Position numbers and translations under genes: made by a program. From Himantopus leucocephalus (taxonomy: Eukaryota > Chordata > Aves > Charadriiformes > Recurvirostridae), in assembly GCA_003993805.1 (NCBI GenBank), contig RSEF01000001.1, forward strand, positions 61,976,860-62,040,859: a stretch of 64,000 nt of DNA. Direction: 5' to 3'. Below, in pieces: positions 1 to 11,189 of the stretch (positions are counted from its first letter, which is position 1; each line of letters opens with the position of its first letter). The notes below the pieces were generated by a model. It saw nothing but the letters and a program-made list of their open reading frames with translations, did not search any database and had not been told where the DNA came from.

Positions 1-2290
1 CCTGGTACCCAGCACCTCCAGGGCTGCCCCTGCACCCCGAGAGAGTGGGGGTCCCCCAAGCACACACCGGTGGATTTTCAGTGTTTTCTAAAAGAGTCTT
101 TTCTACACTCTGCTGAGAAGAGCTGGATGGAAAGGGAGAGAAAGGAAGATAAGAGAGGAGAGAGCCAGCTCTATCATTTAGAGGGACTCAAATGCTGGGA
201 GTCACGAGCAAATGGTAAAAGGTCAGGTTGAACTGTCACCCTCCCACAGCCTCCGAAATTGTGGATCCTGGTTGGAGAAGCAAGGGCTACAAAGAGACAG
301 AGCAGTCAAGGAAACAGGGAATAAGACAAGGAAAGACAAAATACAGCTATTAGAGAGAAAGAGCAAAGAAAGGAAAGACACAAAAAGGGAGGGGGAAAAA
401 CGACAAAAGCAGAGTGCGGGGAGAGAGGTCTGGCACCACGCTGATAAATGCAGCACGCCAGCCACAGGACAGAGTATCTCCTTGATCTGGGCAAGCCTCA
501 CATGCTATTCTGTGGGGTTCTGAGCAATTCTGGAAAAAAAAAATCCCACAAATTATGAAACCACAAAGTATGCATTGTGGCAGTAAGCATCCAGCCCTCC
601 TGCTGCTTGCAACTAAATCCACGATGCTGCCTCGCTCTCATTTCCCACGTCAGAAACAAGTAGGGAGGGAATCAGCTAATCTGACCTGCTCCCTTCAGAT
701 GCACGCTGGTGGCCTGGCTGTCCCCTGCCCTGCAACACCTTCATGATCCCCTCCCTCCTCTGCTTCCCCCTTTTTTTTCCTACTGTCTCCAAACGGCTCC
801 CTTCCAAGCTTGAAGGGACTGGGGAACAGGAGGGCACAGGAGGGCACAGGACACGTTTTTAGCCACTGAACCAGGGGACATGACACATCTTTAGCCATGG
901 GAAGATCGCACCGGTGCCAGCACGGGATGGAGCAGGCGAGAGCTGCAGCAGCTCCACCAGCTCTGCTCTGCAGCAAGCAGCAGGGACATCCGCAGATAAG
1001 ACCTGCCTAAGGCAGCAAAAGACCCTGACAGCCCCAGCCCATCTCCTGTCTGTCCCCAAACCCTTAATTTTTGGTGACAAGCATAACTAGCTAAACTTTG
1101 CTTGCATTCAGAGACAGCTCTGGGGCTTGTAAACATTTCAAGGCCTTGGAGCAGAGAGGCTGGGAACAAAACACAGAGCCTTCCACCTCTCTGTCACTGC
1201 TTTGAAAGCAGCCACGTTCAATGACTGACATTCCCCAATTTCACATCTGCACAGCATGAGGATACTTAAGCTCTCAGCTCTAACACAGTCTCCTCTCCAT
1301 GTATTTCCAAGCTCTTTACATGAGAAAACATAATTTCCATTGTAATAAGGAGAAAATACATCCTTGCTGGAAGAAAGAAGACTTTATTTCATCAAAGGCC
1401 ACAATATTTCCAGAACTGAGAACCACCACTGCCTTTTTACAAATCCCTCTAGTTAAAGAATGTTATACTCAGAACCTTGTCTCAAAATCCCTGTTTCAAT
1501 TTCTGTCCACTTTCTGTGTATTTGGCAGGGGAATATGTTTAGGGGTGAATTTCTCAGATTCTGGCATGGAATAGCTATAGTTCTGACTAAAACACAAAAG
1601 AAAGCTACGAAGAGCAAATCAAACAATGTAAGGGAGGAATGAAGAGTTAAGTTGAAAGCCAAAGGTGAAACAAAAGAAGGTCAAGTGTCAAGCCAGGGAG
1701 GCCAGTCTGCAGTTGAAAAGGGACAGACCAATTCTAGAAGCACAAAAGGAAAAAGGAAAGATAGGCTGAAATCCAAAGGGAAGAAAAAAAACCCTAACGT
1801 CAACAGGTAACAGTCCAGCTGCTTGAAGCTGATTGAAAAGGAAAACAAAGCTCCTGGTAAGCTTGGAGGCTCAGATGCTGGTAACTGAGGTGCACCTCTC
1901 ATCAAGCCCATCACTAACTGCAAGCATCCAAAGCAAGAAGGGAAGATATTCCGGAAGACTCTTTAAGGTCTTCCACCAAACAGCTCGTAACTCCTAGAAG
2001 CTGTGCTGATCCAGCACTGCCAGTGACACAAAACCACAAAAATTTAACAAGTCGGATCCCCGAAAAGCAAGATATGGGCCCAAAGCTCTCAAGTTTTTCA
2101 ATAACCCCCAGCGTGTACATACAGCAGTAGGTGTCGTCCACGCTTTACTCACCTTCCTGCAACGCATTTCATTCAGACTGACAATGTATAAAGCAAACTC
2201 GTACTCACTCCAGTCCCTGCATCAGTCCTGCCTTTGCCTCCTTCCTGTGTCTACCATCTGTTACACCTGTTCTCCAGCATTTAGCAGTTT

Positions 2291-2340
2291 GTGGTCCACC
2301 GCTCCCCTACATTTTGTGGTCCACCGCTCCCCTACATTTT
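2291..2340. repeat. 25-bp tandem duplication (two copies)
   Basis: The unit beginning GTGGTCCACCGCTCCC and ending in CATTTT occurs twice back to back with no mismatch. Two perfect copies imply a recent slippage or tandem duplication event. No gene is affected. Confidence 0.85.
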
Positions 2341-4174
2341 GTTCACTCAGGTCCATCCCTGTTCCACAAAAGGATTTTTATCCTCTTTTCCCAGGTTTTT
2401 AGGGAAAAGAAAAGCAGCTACAGTGAGAAAGCTTTTGGCCTAGACTGGGGGAAAGGTGGCAGTAAGCTCTGCCACTTTCTCCCAGAACTGATGCTGCAGG
2501 AATGATGTAGGATGGGGAGGGCAGGAGGAAGACCCGGGAACCATCTCCATGACCCACAGAAGGAACAGTGAAAAGTCATTCACCATGAGCCCTGGGATCC
2601 TTCTACTACTTCCTCCCTTTCATAACATTTAAGGATAGTGGTGGGAAACAGAGAGGGAAATCGTTACCCTCCAGTTGCAGAGCTGTTTGCCTGCTCCACT
2701 CTAGGAGGCATGCAAAACCAGCAGATGCCCCTCTGAAGAGATTTTTACCTTCCGGCAAAGATAGAAAGTATGAAGATACTGGAAGTTCAGGCATTTTTGT
2801 GAGTCTGGATACAAACCCCCAATATTTACGACCACAAAAAGCTTGTGACACCAACTCTGGATTATGTGTAAAATATTACTAGCAAAACACTTTCTTCTGG
2901 CATTCTAAGCCCTGAAGAAGGATTTGTTCGGGTTTTTCCAAAGATAACATTTATGTTCTTAAAAATATTACCTCTCTCTACCAAGCGGGCTCTTACAGCA
3001 AAGATACTGATGCTTCCTCTCTTCCCATTTGGAGCCAAAAAAAAAGCAAGTGGAGAACAAGTATATGTTTGGGGCTGAGCCTCCACATTGTCATTCAGAA
3101 GATCTAGTTTGAGCATTCATCCTGTCTCAGCTACTTTTCGAGTTGCTTAATCTTTGTGCCTCCTTATCTCACCTGCACAGGAGGACAATAACTCTTGTCT
3201 TGTGGAGGGGCAGAGTTCATTGCTTACTACAGCATCTAGGATGGTGGGAAGCCGATTTAATCTTAACTTGTGCCAACGTTATCTGTAGAAGCTGTGCAAG
3301 GCAGAGCCAGCTTCTTGGTGACCTGGAACAGGCTGAAAAGTGCACGGAAGAGGTAGGTATCTGCACTGGATTTAAAAAAAAAAAAATCAGAATAAAAGAC
3401 TTCCTGTCAGTCTAAAGTAATTAGACACTTATCCATGCAAGTGTATGAATCAAACCATTGTCCAGCCTTTGTTCAAATTCAGTAGGCCAGAAAGTCAAAT
3501 TGCTTTTCAAAGTCATGTCACACAGTTAAAGGACAAAGGTTCCTACGTATGTGAGGTACAGGGCTGGCAGTGATCCGTGTAGGAACACTGACCACAACAC
3601 AAGCAGCTTCAAGTTGGCAAACACAGCTAAATATTAATGACAGCAGCTTTGAATACTGCCCATCAAGAGAAAATACAGAGTGCGGGATGTGGTGAAAGCG
3701 GACAGATGTCTAAAGCAAAGCATGTTCCACAATCCACATGTGAATAATGCTGTTATAAACCAGCTTGAAAATCAGTCTGATTCATTTTGGAAAATACAGA
3801 TATATGTGTCAGTGTGGACAATACCAAGTGTTCAAACATCAGGATCCCATTTCCCAAAATCTTAAGACTGTTTTTAAAAAAAGCCCTAACCTAAATTAAT
3901 ACTTGTGATTGTGTATTTTATTTCTAATGCTGCCCTCAGCTTCTGTTTTCTAACATTCTTCACAATATTCCTTCAAACCAAGACTCCCATGTAACCCCCT
4001 GAATCCAGAAGCTGGAACATAAAGCAAGAGCAAAAAAAAAACCCAGCTATTATGAACCGCCACAGACAGCAACATGATTAACCATGAATATCAATAACAT
4101 CTTTGTTAGCACGTAGTACAGAATAATAAGGTGGAACAGGCCAAATGTACAATAACCTCAGACATCTTCCAAAG

Positions 4175-4208
4175 CCTAGAATTATTATTCCAGGAGAATA
4201 ATTCTAGG
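4175..4208. repeat. perfect 12-bp inverted repeat with 10-nt loop
   Basis: CCTAGAATTATT at 4175-4186 is followed after ten bases by its exact reverse complement at 4197-4208. As RNA or single-stranded DNA it would form a hairpin with a 12-bp AT-rich stem. There is no gene context, and it could be the trace of a template-switch mutation. Confidence 0.85.
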
Positions 4209-5149
4209 AGAATAGTCACTCCAAGATGAACCAGAAACTTTATCAACGTATTCAAACAGGGAAAATTTCCATTTTTCAATGCCATAAGAAAGCAAGCAGA
4301 AAGTGAACTGATAATATTCACACATGGAAGTTACTTAAAACTTAAACTGATCTGTATTCTGGGTTATTTGTAATTGAAAAGCCAGCTAGCTCATGGGTAC
4401 CCACTGAGGCGTGAGATTTAAATAAAGTTATAAAACATGAACATTAGCGTCAGAAAGCTTTCAAAGATAGCTTAACTCTCAGAAACAAAGACATTCTCAA
4501 TCTGAAATGTAGCGCCTGTGGTTTTTGCCATCCAAAGTTAGACTATTCAGGCTCTAAGACAGCAATTTATTTGGATGTTATACATTTAAATGAACACCAT
4601 TTGACATTCGAACAAGCTTACTGTCCCCAAAGTGCTTCAAAGAGCTAACTGCACTGATTTTTGAGGGATTACAAAGTGATGAAGTTTTCTTGGATGAAAT
4701 TTTAATTTGAGCAGAGGCCTTAAAACAGTACAATGAAATACTGATAATTTTTTTACTGGCATAGACACCAAGTCTCCTAACATTAAATTTTTAATAGTAG
4801 TACAAGTCTGGAAAATGCTATTTGTATGGTCTGCTCAACTGCTTTCAACAGTGACTCAGGTAAAAGAAAGTGATAGTTAAATGTATATACCATGATGAAA
4901 TAAGGATCATATCATCACTGAGAGAGCAATAAAGCCATGGAAGCTCCTGCAAAGAGAAATATAGCATTTCATATGCCATGCTCAGCATAAAGCAGATTTA
5001 TTGAAGACTGGTTGGTTGATGTAATCTGAGGTCAGCAGAGGATATTTTATGGTTTATGATATGTAGGAGAAGAGATTATGTGTTCCAAATGCCTAATTCT
5101 ATATAGATACAGATTTAAAGTAACATATGTACATGTAGAGGAAAAGAAG

Positions 5150-6211
5150 GTTGTCGGGAGTGGTCAACATGGATCCACCTAGGAGAAATTATGCTTGATA
5201 GCCTTCTATGATGGCATGACTGGCTGGGTAGATGAGGNNNNNNNNNNNNNNNNNNNNNNNNNNNNNNNNNNNNNNNNNNNNNNNNNNNNNNNNNNNNNNN
5301 NNNNNNNNNNNNNNNNNNNNNNNNNNNNNNNNNNNNNGACACAAAACTAGGAGGAGTGGCTGACACACCAGAAGGCTGTGGTGCCATTCGGCATGACCTG
5401 GGCAGCTGGAGAGTTGGGCAGAGAGGAACCTGATGCAGTTCAACAAGGGCAAGTGTAGGGTACTGCACCTGGGGACGGATAACCCCATGCACCAGTACAG
5501 GTCAGGGGTTGACCTGCTGGAAAGCAGCTCTGCAGAGAAGGACCTGAGAGTCCTGGTGGACAAGTTGACCATGAGCCAGCAATGGGCCCTTGTGGTCAAG
5601 AAAGCCAATGGTCTCCTGGGGTGCCTTAAAAAGAGCGTGGCCAGCAGGTCAAGGGAGGTTATCCTCCCCCTCTACTCTGCCCTGGAGAGGCCAAATCCGG
5701 AGTACTGTGTCCAGCTCTGGGCTCCCTGGTTCAAGAATGACAAGGAACTACTGGAGAGAGTCCAGCGGAGGGCTACGAAAATGATCAAGGGACTGGAGCA
5801 TCTCTCTTATGAGGAAGGGCTAAGAGACCCGGGTCTGCTTAGCCTGGAGAAGGGAAGACTGAGGGGGGATCTCATCAAAGCTTACAAATATCTAAAGGGC
5901 AGCTGTCAAGAAGATGGGGCAGACTCTTTTCAGTGGTGCCCAGTGACAGGACAAGGGGCAACGGGCACAAACTGTTCCAACACAGGAAATTTCATCTGAA
6001 TATAAGGAAAAGCTTCTCTACTTTGAGGGTGACAGAGCACTGGAACAGACTGCCCAGAGAGGCTGTGGAGTCTCCTTCTCTGGAGATCTTCAAAACCTAC
6101 CTGGACGTGATTGTGTGCACCCTGCTCTAGGTGAACCTGCTTTGGCAGGGGGGTTGGACCAGATGATCTCCAGAGGTCCCTTCCAACCCCTGCCATTCTG
6201 TGATTCTGTGA
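5150..6211 (+). mobile_element. CR1 LINE, 5'-truncated, interrupted by assembly gap
   Basis: The segment reads as the 3' part of a chicken-repeat-1 LINE in plus orientation. Frame 5433-5999 encodes the C-terminal part of the CR1 ORF2 reverse transcriptase region, including the family-typical phrases [23 protein letters not shown] and [16 protein letters not shown] shifted frame continues with [20 protein letters not shown]. The 3' end carries GGTTGGACCAGATGATCTCC, CCTTCCAACCCCTGCC and the doubled 8-mer ATTCTGTG at 6195-6210 that marks CR1 termini. A 100-N gap at 5238-5337 sits inside it. The reading frame is broken, so the copy is dead. Everything upstream of the finger/palm part of the polymerase is missing, as usual for CR1. 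Confidence 0.95.
5238..5337. other. assembly gap (100 N)
   Basis: A run of exactly 100 N, the conventional placeholder for a gap of unknown size, falls inside the CR1 copy. From the general CR1 layout the flanks are not adjacent, so a few hundred bases of reverse transcriptase coding sequence are probably missing here. Confidence 0.95.
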
Positions 6212-8400
6212 TATAATACACAGGCAAAATCCAGTTCATATTAAGAGAAGATCGTACATTCCTAATGTGGCAATAAACTGATCTTTTTTAGCACTGCAGA
6301 GAAAAGATGTACGCGTAATTCCCTATTAAAGTCAAAGAGGAAGGGAAGACTCTGCACCTGTGTCTGCAGGAAATTGACAGGTATTAGTTGTACCAAACTC
6401 ACCTGGACAGAGACATGACAGACGCCATGTCTGGCAAGACCAAGACAGCTGAAGCCAGAATGCAGTTAGGAGAAATATTAATGATTGTGCCCTGTGAAAA
6501 GCTGCCAGATCCTGTTAAAAGGAGCTGAAGAAATACAATGTATTAATAATAGGCACATGATTTCACAAAGTGTTAAGAAATCCAGGACCCATGTTGGACC
6601 GTGATCTTTGTTAACAGATCCAAACCTGGGGAATGCGTCACACCATGAAGCATGCATCCATTTAACTTCTTGGTGAACTAACTAGCTCCAAGAGCCTGAC
6701 CAGGCTCTGAGGCAGGAGACTGTGAATGCAGTTAAAGAAAGTGCCTTGCCTTCCCTCTTCAGCAAAGTGACCCCTCTGTGCTCGTTAAATTTTATTCTGC
6801 GGGTAATTGCTGACTAAAATCATAGCGCGTCTGCACTCAACCTTGCTGGTCAAAGGAGGTGTTGCCTGTATTACAGTTTCTTGCTACTGAAGGTATTTAA
6901 TAAGAAGGGAGTTAGATCTTCTGAGAGACCTCCATAATTGAGAGCTTTATTAATTGGCGCAACAGAAATAGAAATAGGATAGTATTGGTAATGGTTTACT
7001 TTTGAGGTAGAAAAGGGCATTTATTTTCCATCAACAGGATAATAAATCAGTGCAGCTTGTACCACACTAATTTGTTAAACATGTTTTGCGGTGTTGGTAA
7101 CGAAGATGTTTTTGCACGATATGCCTTCATGAGGCATTTATGAGGTTACACCATTTTGACACTAAGCATGTGTAACAATGTATTAGGTGAGCCTAATAAA
7201 GTTAAATGATGCAAATGTAGTGTTTAGCCAGTAGAGTAAGCTATCTTGAATATACTATGCAATGTGTAACCATGAACAGCTTACAAAGAGCCTGTAAATT
7301 GTATTTTAGAGGCTAAAAGAAAAGCATTTGACTGATGAGGTATTTTTGGAGATGCTTTCCCCATGGTAAGATCACTGGCAGCTATCATTTATCTCACTCT
7401 GACCAAGATAAAGATAATCTGAGTATACGAGTAATAACAAATCTTCTGCTGACTAAAATGCTCTCTAGTGCTCTCTTCAATTTCAGCAATAGGCTATTAA
7501 CTCATTGCTTGTTCAGTTTCTGCTTTGCAAAACTACAATAACCTCCTTGTAACTTCATCAGCTTTCACACAACTGGAGGGACAAACCTGGCAGGGAACTA
7601 AGAGCTGAGCAAGCTCTACCTTCCACTAGCTACTAACAGAAAACAAGGAAATGAAGGAGTGCTCTGCATTACGCACCCAGTGACTGTCCCTCCATATCAA
7701 TCACCAAATGGTTCCGATTACTGTAAAAGGAAAAGAGTGAGAAGCAACATGCTGAACAAGCAGTAAATGGTTAACGTTCCCCAGCCCTGCAGCCAGGAAT
7801 GAGCACCGCGTAGCTCCCGTCCAGAAAAATGTATTAGCACCACTGCACCAGCAGATACTGACACAGGATGCTGGGAACCATCCAGGGAGGGATTCGGAAG
7901 AGAACGAACCATAAAAAGACAGGCATTGAGGTGACATCTGCAGAGGCTGGAGAACAATTTCCAGAGAATGAATGTCTTTTAATGAACCGAGGTTTAACTG
8001 TTATCAGTCCCCACTAGAGATCATTACTATGAGAAACAATGAGAGCCGCTTGTATCGCTTTCTCCCTGCAGGACATGTCTGAGGGAGAATAAACCTCTCT
8101 CCTTCTTCTCCAGTGTCAGCTTGTTACTGCCAGCACCGGCTATAATTGAATAAGCTTTATTCAGATGGTAGCTAAATTTAGCAGATATTAGCATCAAGTC
8201 TCTAGAGGGGAGAAAATGGGGGAGAAAAGCTTTAAATAAATAGACTAAAGCAATACTGAATAATAGATGAAATTTATGGTAGAGAGAACCTCTGCGCCAG
8301 AGGAGTCTGGCAGAGCGTTAAATCTGGATTTTGGGGCCTCGCCGAGACAAAACATGATACCGCTGCCACCATCCCCTTTCCTCCCGGCCTGTTATTACTA
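6212..8400. other. AT-rich intergenic sequence, nothing recognised
   Basis: Between the CR1 tail and the RPS19BP1 CpG island no frame of meaningful length or splice-site structure is seen. Base composition is AT-rich until about 8380, then turns sharply GC- and CpG-rich. Confidence 0.6.
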
Positions 8401-9180
8401 TTATCCCTGCAATGGTGGGGGGCCCTCAGAGCCCTGGCCCCATTGCAGTGGCTCCACGAGGGTGTAACACAGAGGGCCGGCAGGCCGGCTGCCGGATCAC
8501 ACGCCGCAGAGGCAGGAGAGAGGGGCGATTAGGAAGGGCCACCAGCACGAGCGCGGCGCACCCGCTGCGGGCGACGAGAGCTCAGGAAGCCTCTGAGGCG
8601 ATCCCCACACAACATGGCTCCACAACATGGCGCCGCAGCCCTTCCCGCCCAACACCACACGCCCCATCCCCCGCCCCGCCGCGGCTCCCTCTGCGCATGC
8701 GCGCCGGGCCGCGCACAGCGCCGGAAGTGTGGCGCTGGGGGGACGGAAGTTGCGTCACGGACGGGCAGACGTGTGGCGACGAGACGGAAGTTGGTGACCG
8801 GCGGGGCGGGGGTTGCGCGGTCATGTCAGCCTCCCTGTTGCGGCGCGGTCTGGAGCTGCTGGAGGCGCCGGGTGGGCCCGCGGGGACCGGGGGCTGTGGG
8901 GGTGGGGAGAGGGTTTTTCTCGGCGTAGGGCTTGAGTAACTCCGTCCCTCTTGCCGGTGCAGGCCGGGGAAATGCCCCGCCGGGGCTCCAGCAGGAGCAG
9001 GAAGGCCCCAGGGCGACGGGCCCTGCGAGGCGGAGGAAGGCAGCGCCGCAGCCCAGGAGGAACAAGGCCACGGTCAAGGGCAGAGTCGTAAAGTCGGCGA
9101 TAGGTGAGTCCCGGCCCGCCTCCGGGGAGGGCGGGGGGAGGCAGCTTTGCCGCCCTCAACAGCCTTCGCACCGGGTCCCC
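8400..9180 (+). promoter_or_regulatory. RPS19BP1: CpG-island promoter of RPS19BP1 with NRF1 and ETS motifs
   Basis: A CpG-dense block begins near 8400 and runs through coding exons 1 and 2. It has no TATA box. An NRF1 palindrome GCGCATGCGC lies at 8693-8702. Three ETS/GABP-type cores follow in the same orientation: CCGGAAGTG at 8721-8729, ACGGAAGT at 8743-8750 and ACGGAAGT at 8784-8791. A CRE-like TGCGTCACG is at 8751-8759. These are classic elements of housekeeping, TATA-less promoters of nucleolar and mitochondrial genes. The start site is probably within about 100 bases upstream of the ATG at 8823. Binding is inferred from motif matches only. Confidence 0.75.
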
Positions 9181-10632
9181 ACGTGGTGTGCCGCGGGCCC
9201 CCTCCCCGGCCGTTTGTCTCCATCCCTTCCGATTCTCCTGAGTGCCCTTCTAGTGTCCCCTGCTTAAACACAGCCTGATCTGTGGAAGCACCCTTGTCCC
9301 TGAGCTGTAGTGGTGTCTCTTTCTCCCGGGGCCTAGCAGATCCCCCTGTGTCCCTCCTTGCATGTTGCCTGGATGAGCATCTGATGTGTTTTGTCCCACT
9401 CTGCTCTGACCTAGAGGAGTACCACAAGAAGAAGCCTGTGAATCACTTGACAGCAAACCTGAAGTACATGTTGAAGGGACGATTTGTTGCAAACAAAGCC
9501 ATCACAGAACAAGTAAGACTGTCACTTCTTTGTCTGGGGGTCTGCTTCTGCTGAGGAACACAGGTGCATGGGAATCATCCCCAGGTCTTGCAGCTAGGAT
9601 CCTGTGCAAAGGAGTTAAGTCAAGTTTCTGTCTGGAAGTGACCTTGAGGAATTTCTGTGTGCACTGGCAAAGCAACTTACTAAGCTTTAAACTCTTGTTG
9701 ATATATTGCCCCCTGTGAATGTTCTCTGATACTCATTAAAATCTACTAACAACTGTTCACTTTGCTTAATTACTAAAGATATTTCATAGCTTCAGCTGGC
9801 AAAGAAACCCTGGTTCAGACTTTCTCCTTGCTGTTGACTGATTTGTCCTTCTCTGTAGCTGAAAGCTGTTTAGCAAGGAACCAGATATGCTGCTGGCTCA
9901 TGTAATAGGAATTTCATAGCGTCTTGAATAATATTTCTCATAACCCAAGAATTTAACCAGTTGTCTTCCCCAAAACATAGTCCCGTGCCAGGATTTGAAG
10001 AAGAGAATAGCTGACACTGCTAAAATCTTGGTCTATTTTTATGAGCTAGAAGCTTTTAACTTATGTAAACAAACCAAGTGGTTTAGGCCAGTGTTTCTTA
10101 GGCTGGAGGTTGTGAAAGGAGGTGACGGTGTGTTAGAAAATGCTGAGCAAATTCCACCAACTTGTTGGATTTTCAGGTGGTCTTCTGGAGAGACAGGATA
10201 AAAGAAGGTCACAGTTTCAGAAATGTCTGAATTGAAATCAGTGTTCTGTCTCTGTGACAGTTACCAGAGAGTAGTTTTCGTATTTGGCTCCAAATAGTAG
10301 GTCAGTATTTTCTGTTGTCCCAGTGACCTCCTTTGGTTAACATCAGTGATTGCCTCTCACTTTTCTTTGGAGGCATTCCAGGATATAGCAGGGTACCAGC
10401 AGAATAGCAGGGGTGCTGCAGGTGAGCTTGAAAAATCACCATTTTGTGGTTTGGTCTGGATAACAATGACTGTTTTCTCCTTTTTTGTTGTCTGAAGGTT
10501 CTTGCTCAGAACAGAGGCAGGAAGTCCAAAGATCAGCCTCCAAAGAAGGCAGTAAAGAAGAAACCCGAGGGCACTGTCTTTACTGAGGAAGATTTCCGTA
10601 GATTTGAAAGAGAGTATTTTGGGAGACCGTAA
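8823..10632 (+). CDS. RPS19BP1: RPS19-binding protein 1 / active regulator of SIRT1 (AROS), 4 exons, 140 aa
   Basis: Coding exons are 8823-8871, 8963-9103, 9415-9512 and 10498-10632 (stop TAA). They join in phase to 423 nt, and all introns are GT-AG. The start ATG gives [17 protein letters not shown], matching the conserved N-terminus of the family. Exon 3 encodes [19 protein letters not shown], and exon 4 ends in the hallmark [19 protein letters not shown]. The predicted length of 140 aa compares with 136 aa in human. The protein is small and very basic (several RK-rich stretches around residues 38-60 and 100-115) with no membrane segment. Known role of the family: a nucleolar protein that binds ribosomal protein S19, takes part in small-subunit processome assembly, and was described as a SIRT1 activator. 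It is transcribed towards ATF4, tail to tail, the same arrangement as in human. Confidence 0.95.
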
Positions 10633-11159
10633 ACAACGTGACAGGGATTCTCACAGCTCCGGTGTTTCTGCAGCTGAGTGTTCAGCACACAGGACTGGCC
10701 GTTTCCTTGATGTGTTTGAGTTGGCACACAGGAGGTGTGCCTCTATCAGCAGGTGCTGTAATATCACACTTGCAGAGCAGCTCTGCACCTGTGCAGAACT
10801 TGTTACTGGCCACCTAGAGCCATGGAGGTTCTCTTGGCTCTGAGATGCATTGTCCTTACAATTATCTCCCTCCAGCCAGCATGTCTTGCTTTCTTGATAG
10901 AGAAGGGTGGACCAAGCCAAATAGAAGTGTTGTTCCCCTTCCTTGCGATGTAAGGCTTCTGCTACCTGTGTTATTTGGCAGGGAGCATTTAAAGTACTGT
11001 ATCTGAATGGAGAAATGTTTTGGACCAGCAGTAATGAATCATTGGAAGGGAAGGATGCTTTGAAAGACTGTTCAACCTGAGTAGCCCTGCAGTTTTTGTT
11101 CTTATTACAGCCTCTGTCAGGTTTTTCAGTCATTGCAAAAACTTTTTATATGTCATTTG

Positions 11160-11165
11160 ATTAAA
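11160..11165 (+). terminator. RPS19BP1: candidate polyadenylation signal of RPS19BP1
   Basis: ATTAAA lies about 530 bases after the stop codon, with a TG/T-rich stretch shortly downstream. It is the first common signal variant after the stop on this strand. The actual cleavage site is not provable from DNA alone. Confidence 0.45.
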
Positions 11166-11189
11166 TAATTGTTGCAGACACTGCCTCTC

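Larger units (their letters stand above)
1..5145. other. intergenic sequence without a recognised gene
   Basis: No open frame in this stretch resembles a known protein, and all frames are short and lack paired splice signals. By synteny with human 22q13.1 this lies between the 5' ends of CACNA1I (off the left edge) and RPS19BP1, but no calcium-channel exon is visible. Small features inside it are a 25-bp tandem duplication near 2291-2340 and a perfect 12-bp inverted repeat at 4175-4208, listed separately. Confidence 0.6.

Noticed and set aside
5433..5999. 188-codon frame resembling a gene
   Set aside because: It is the polymerase C-terminus of a dead CR1 LINE, not a host gene.
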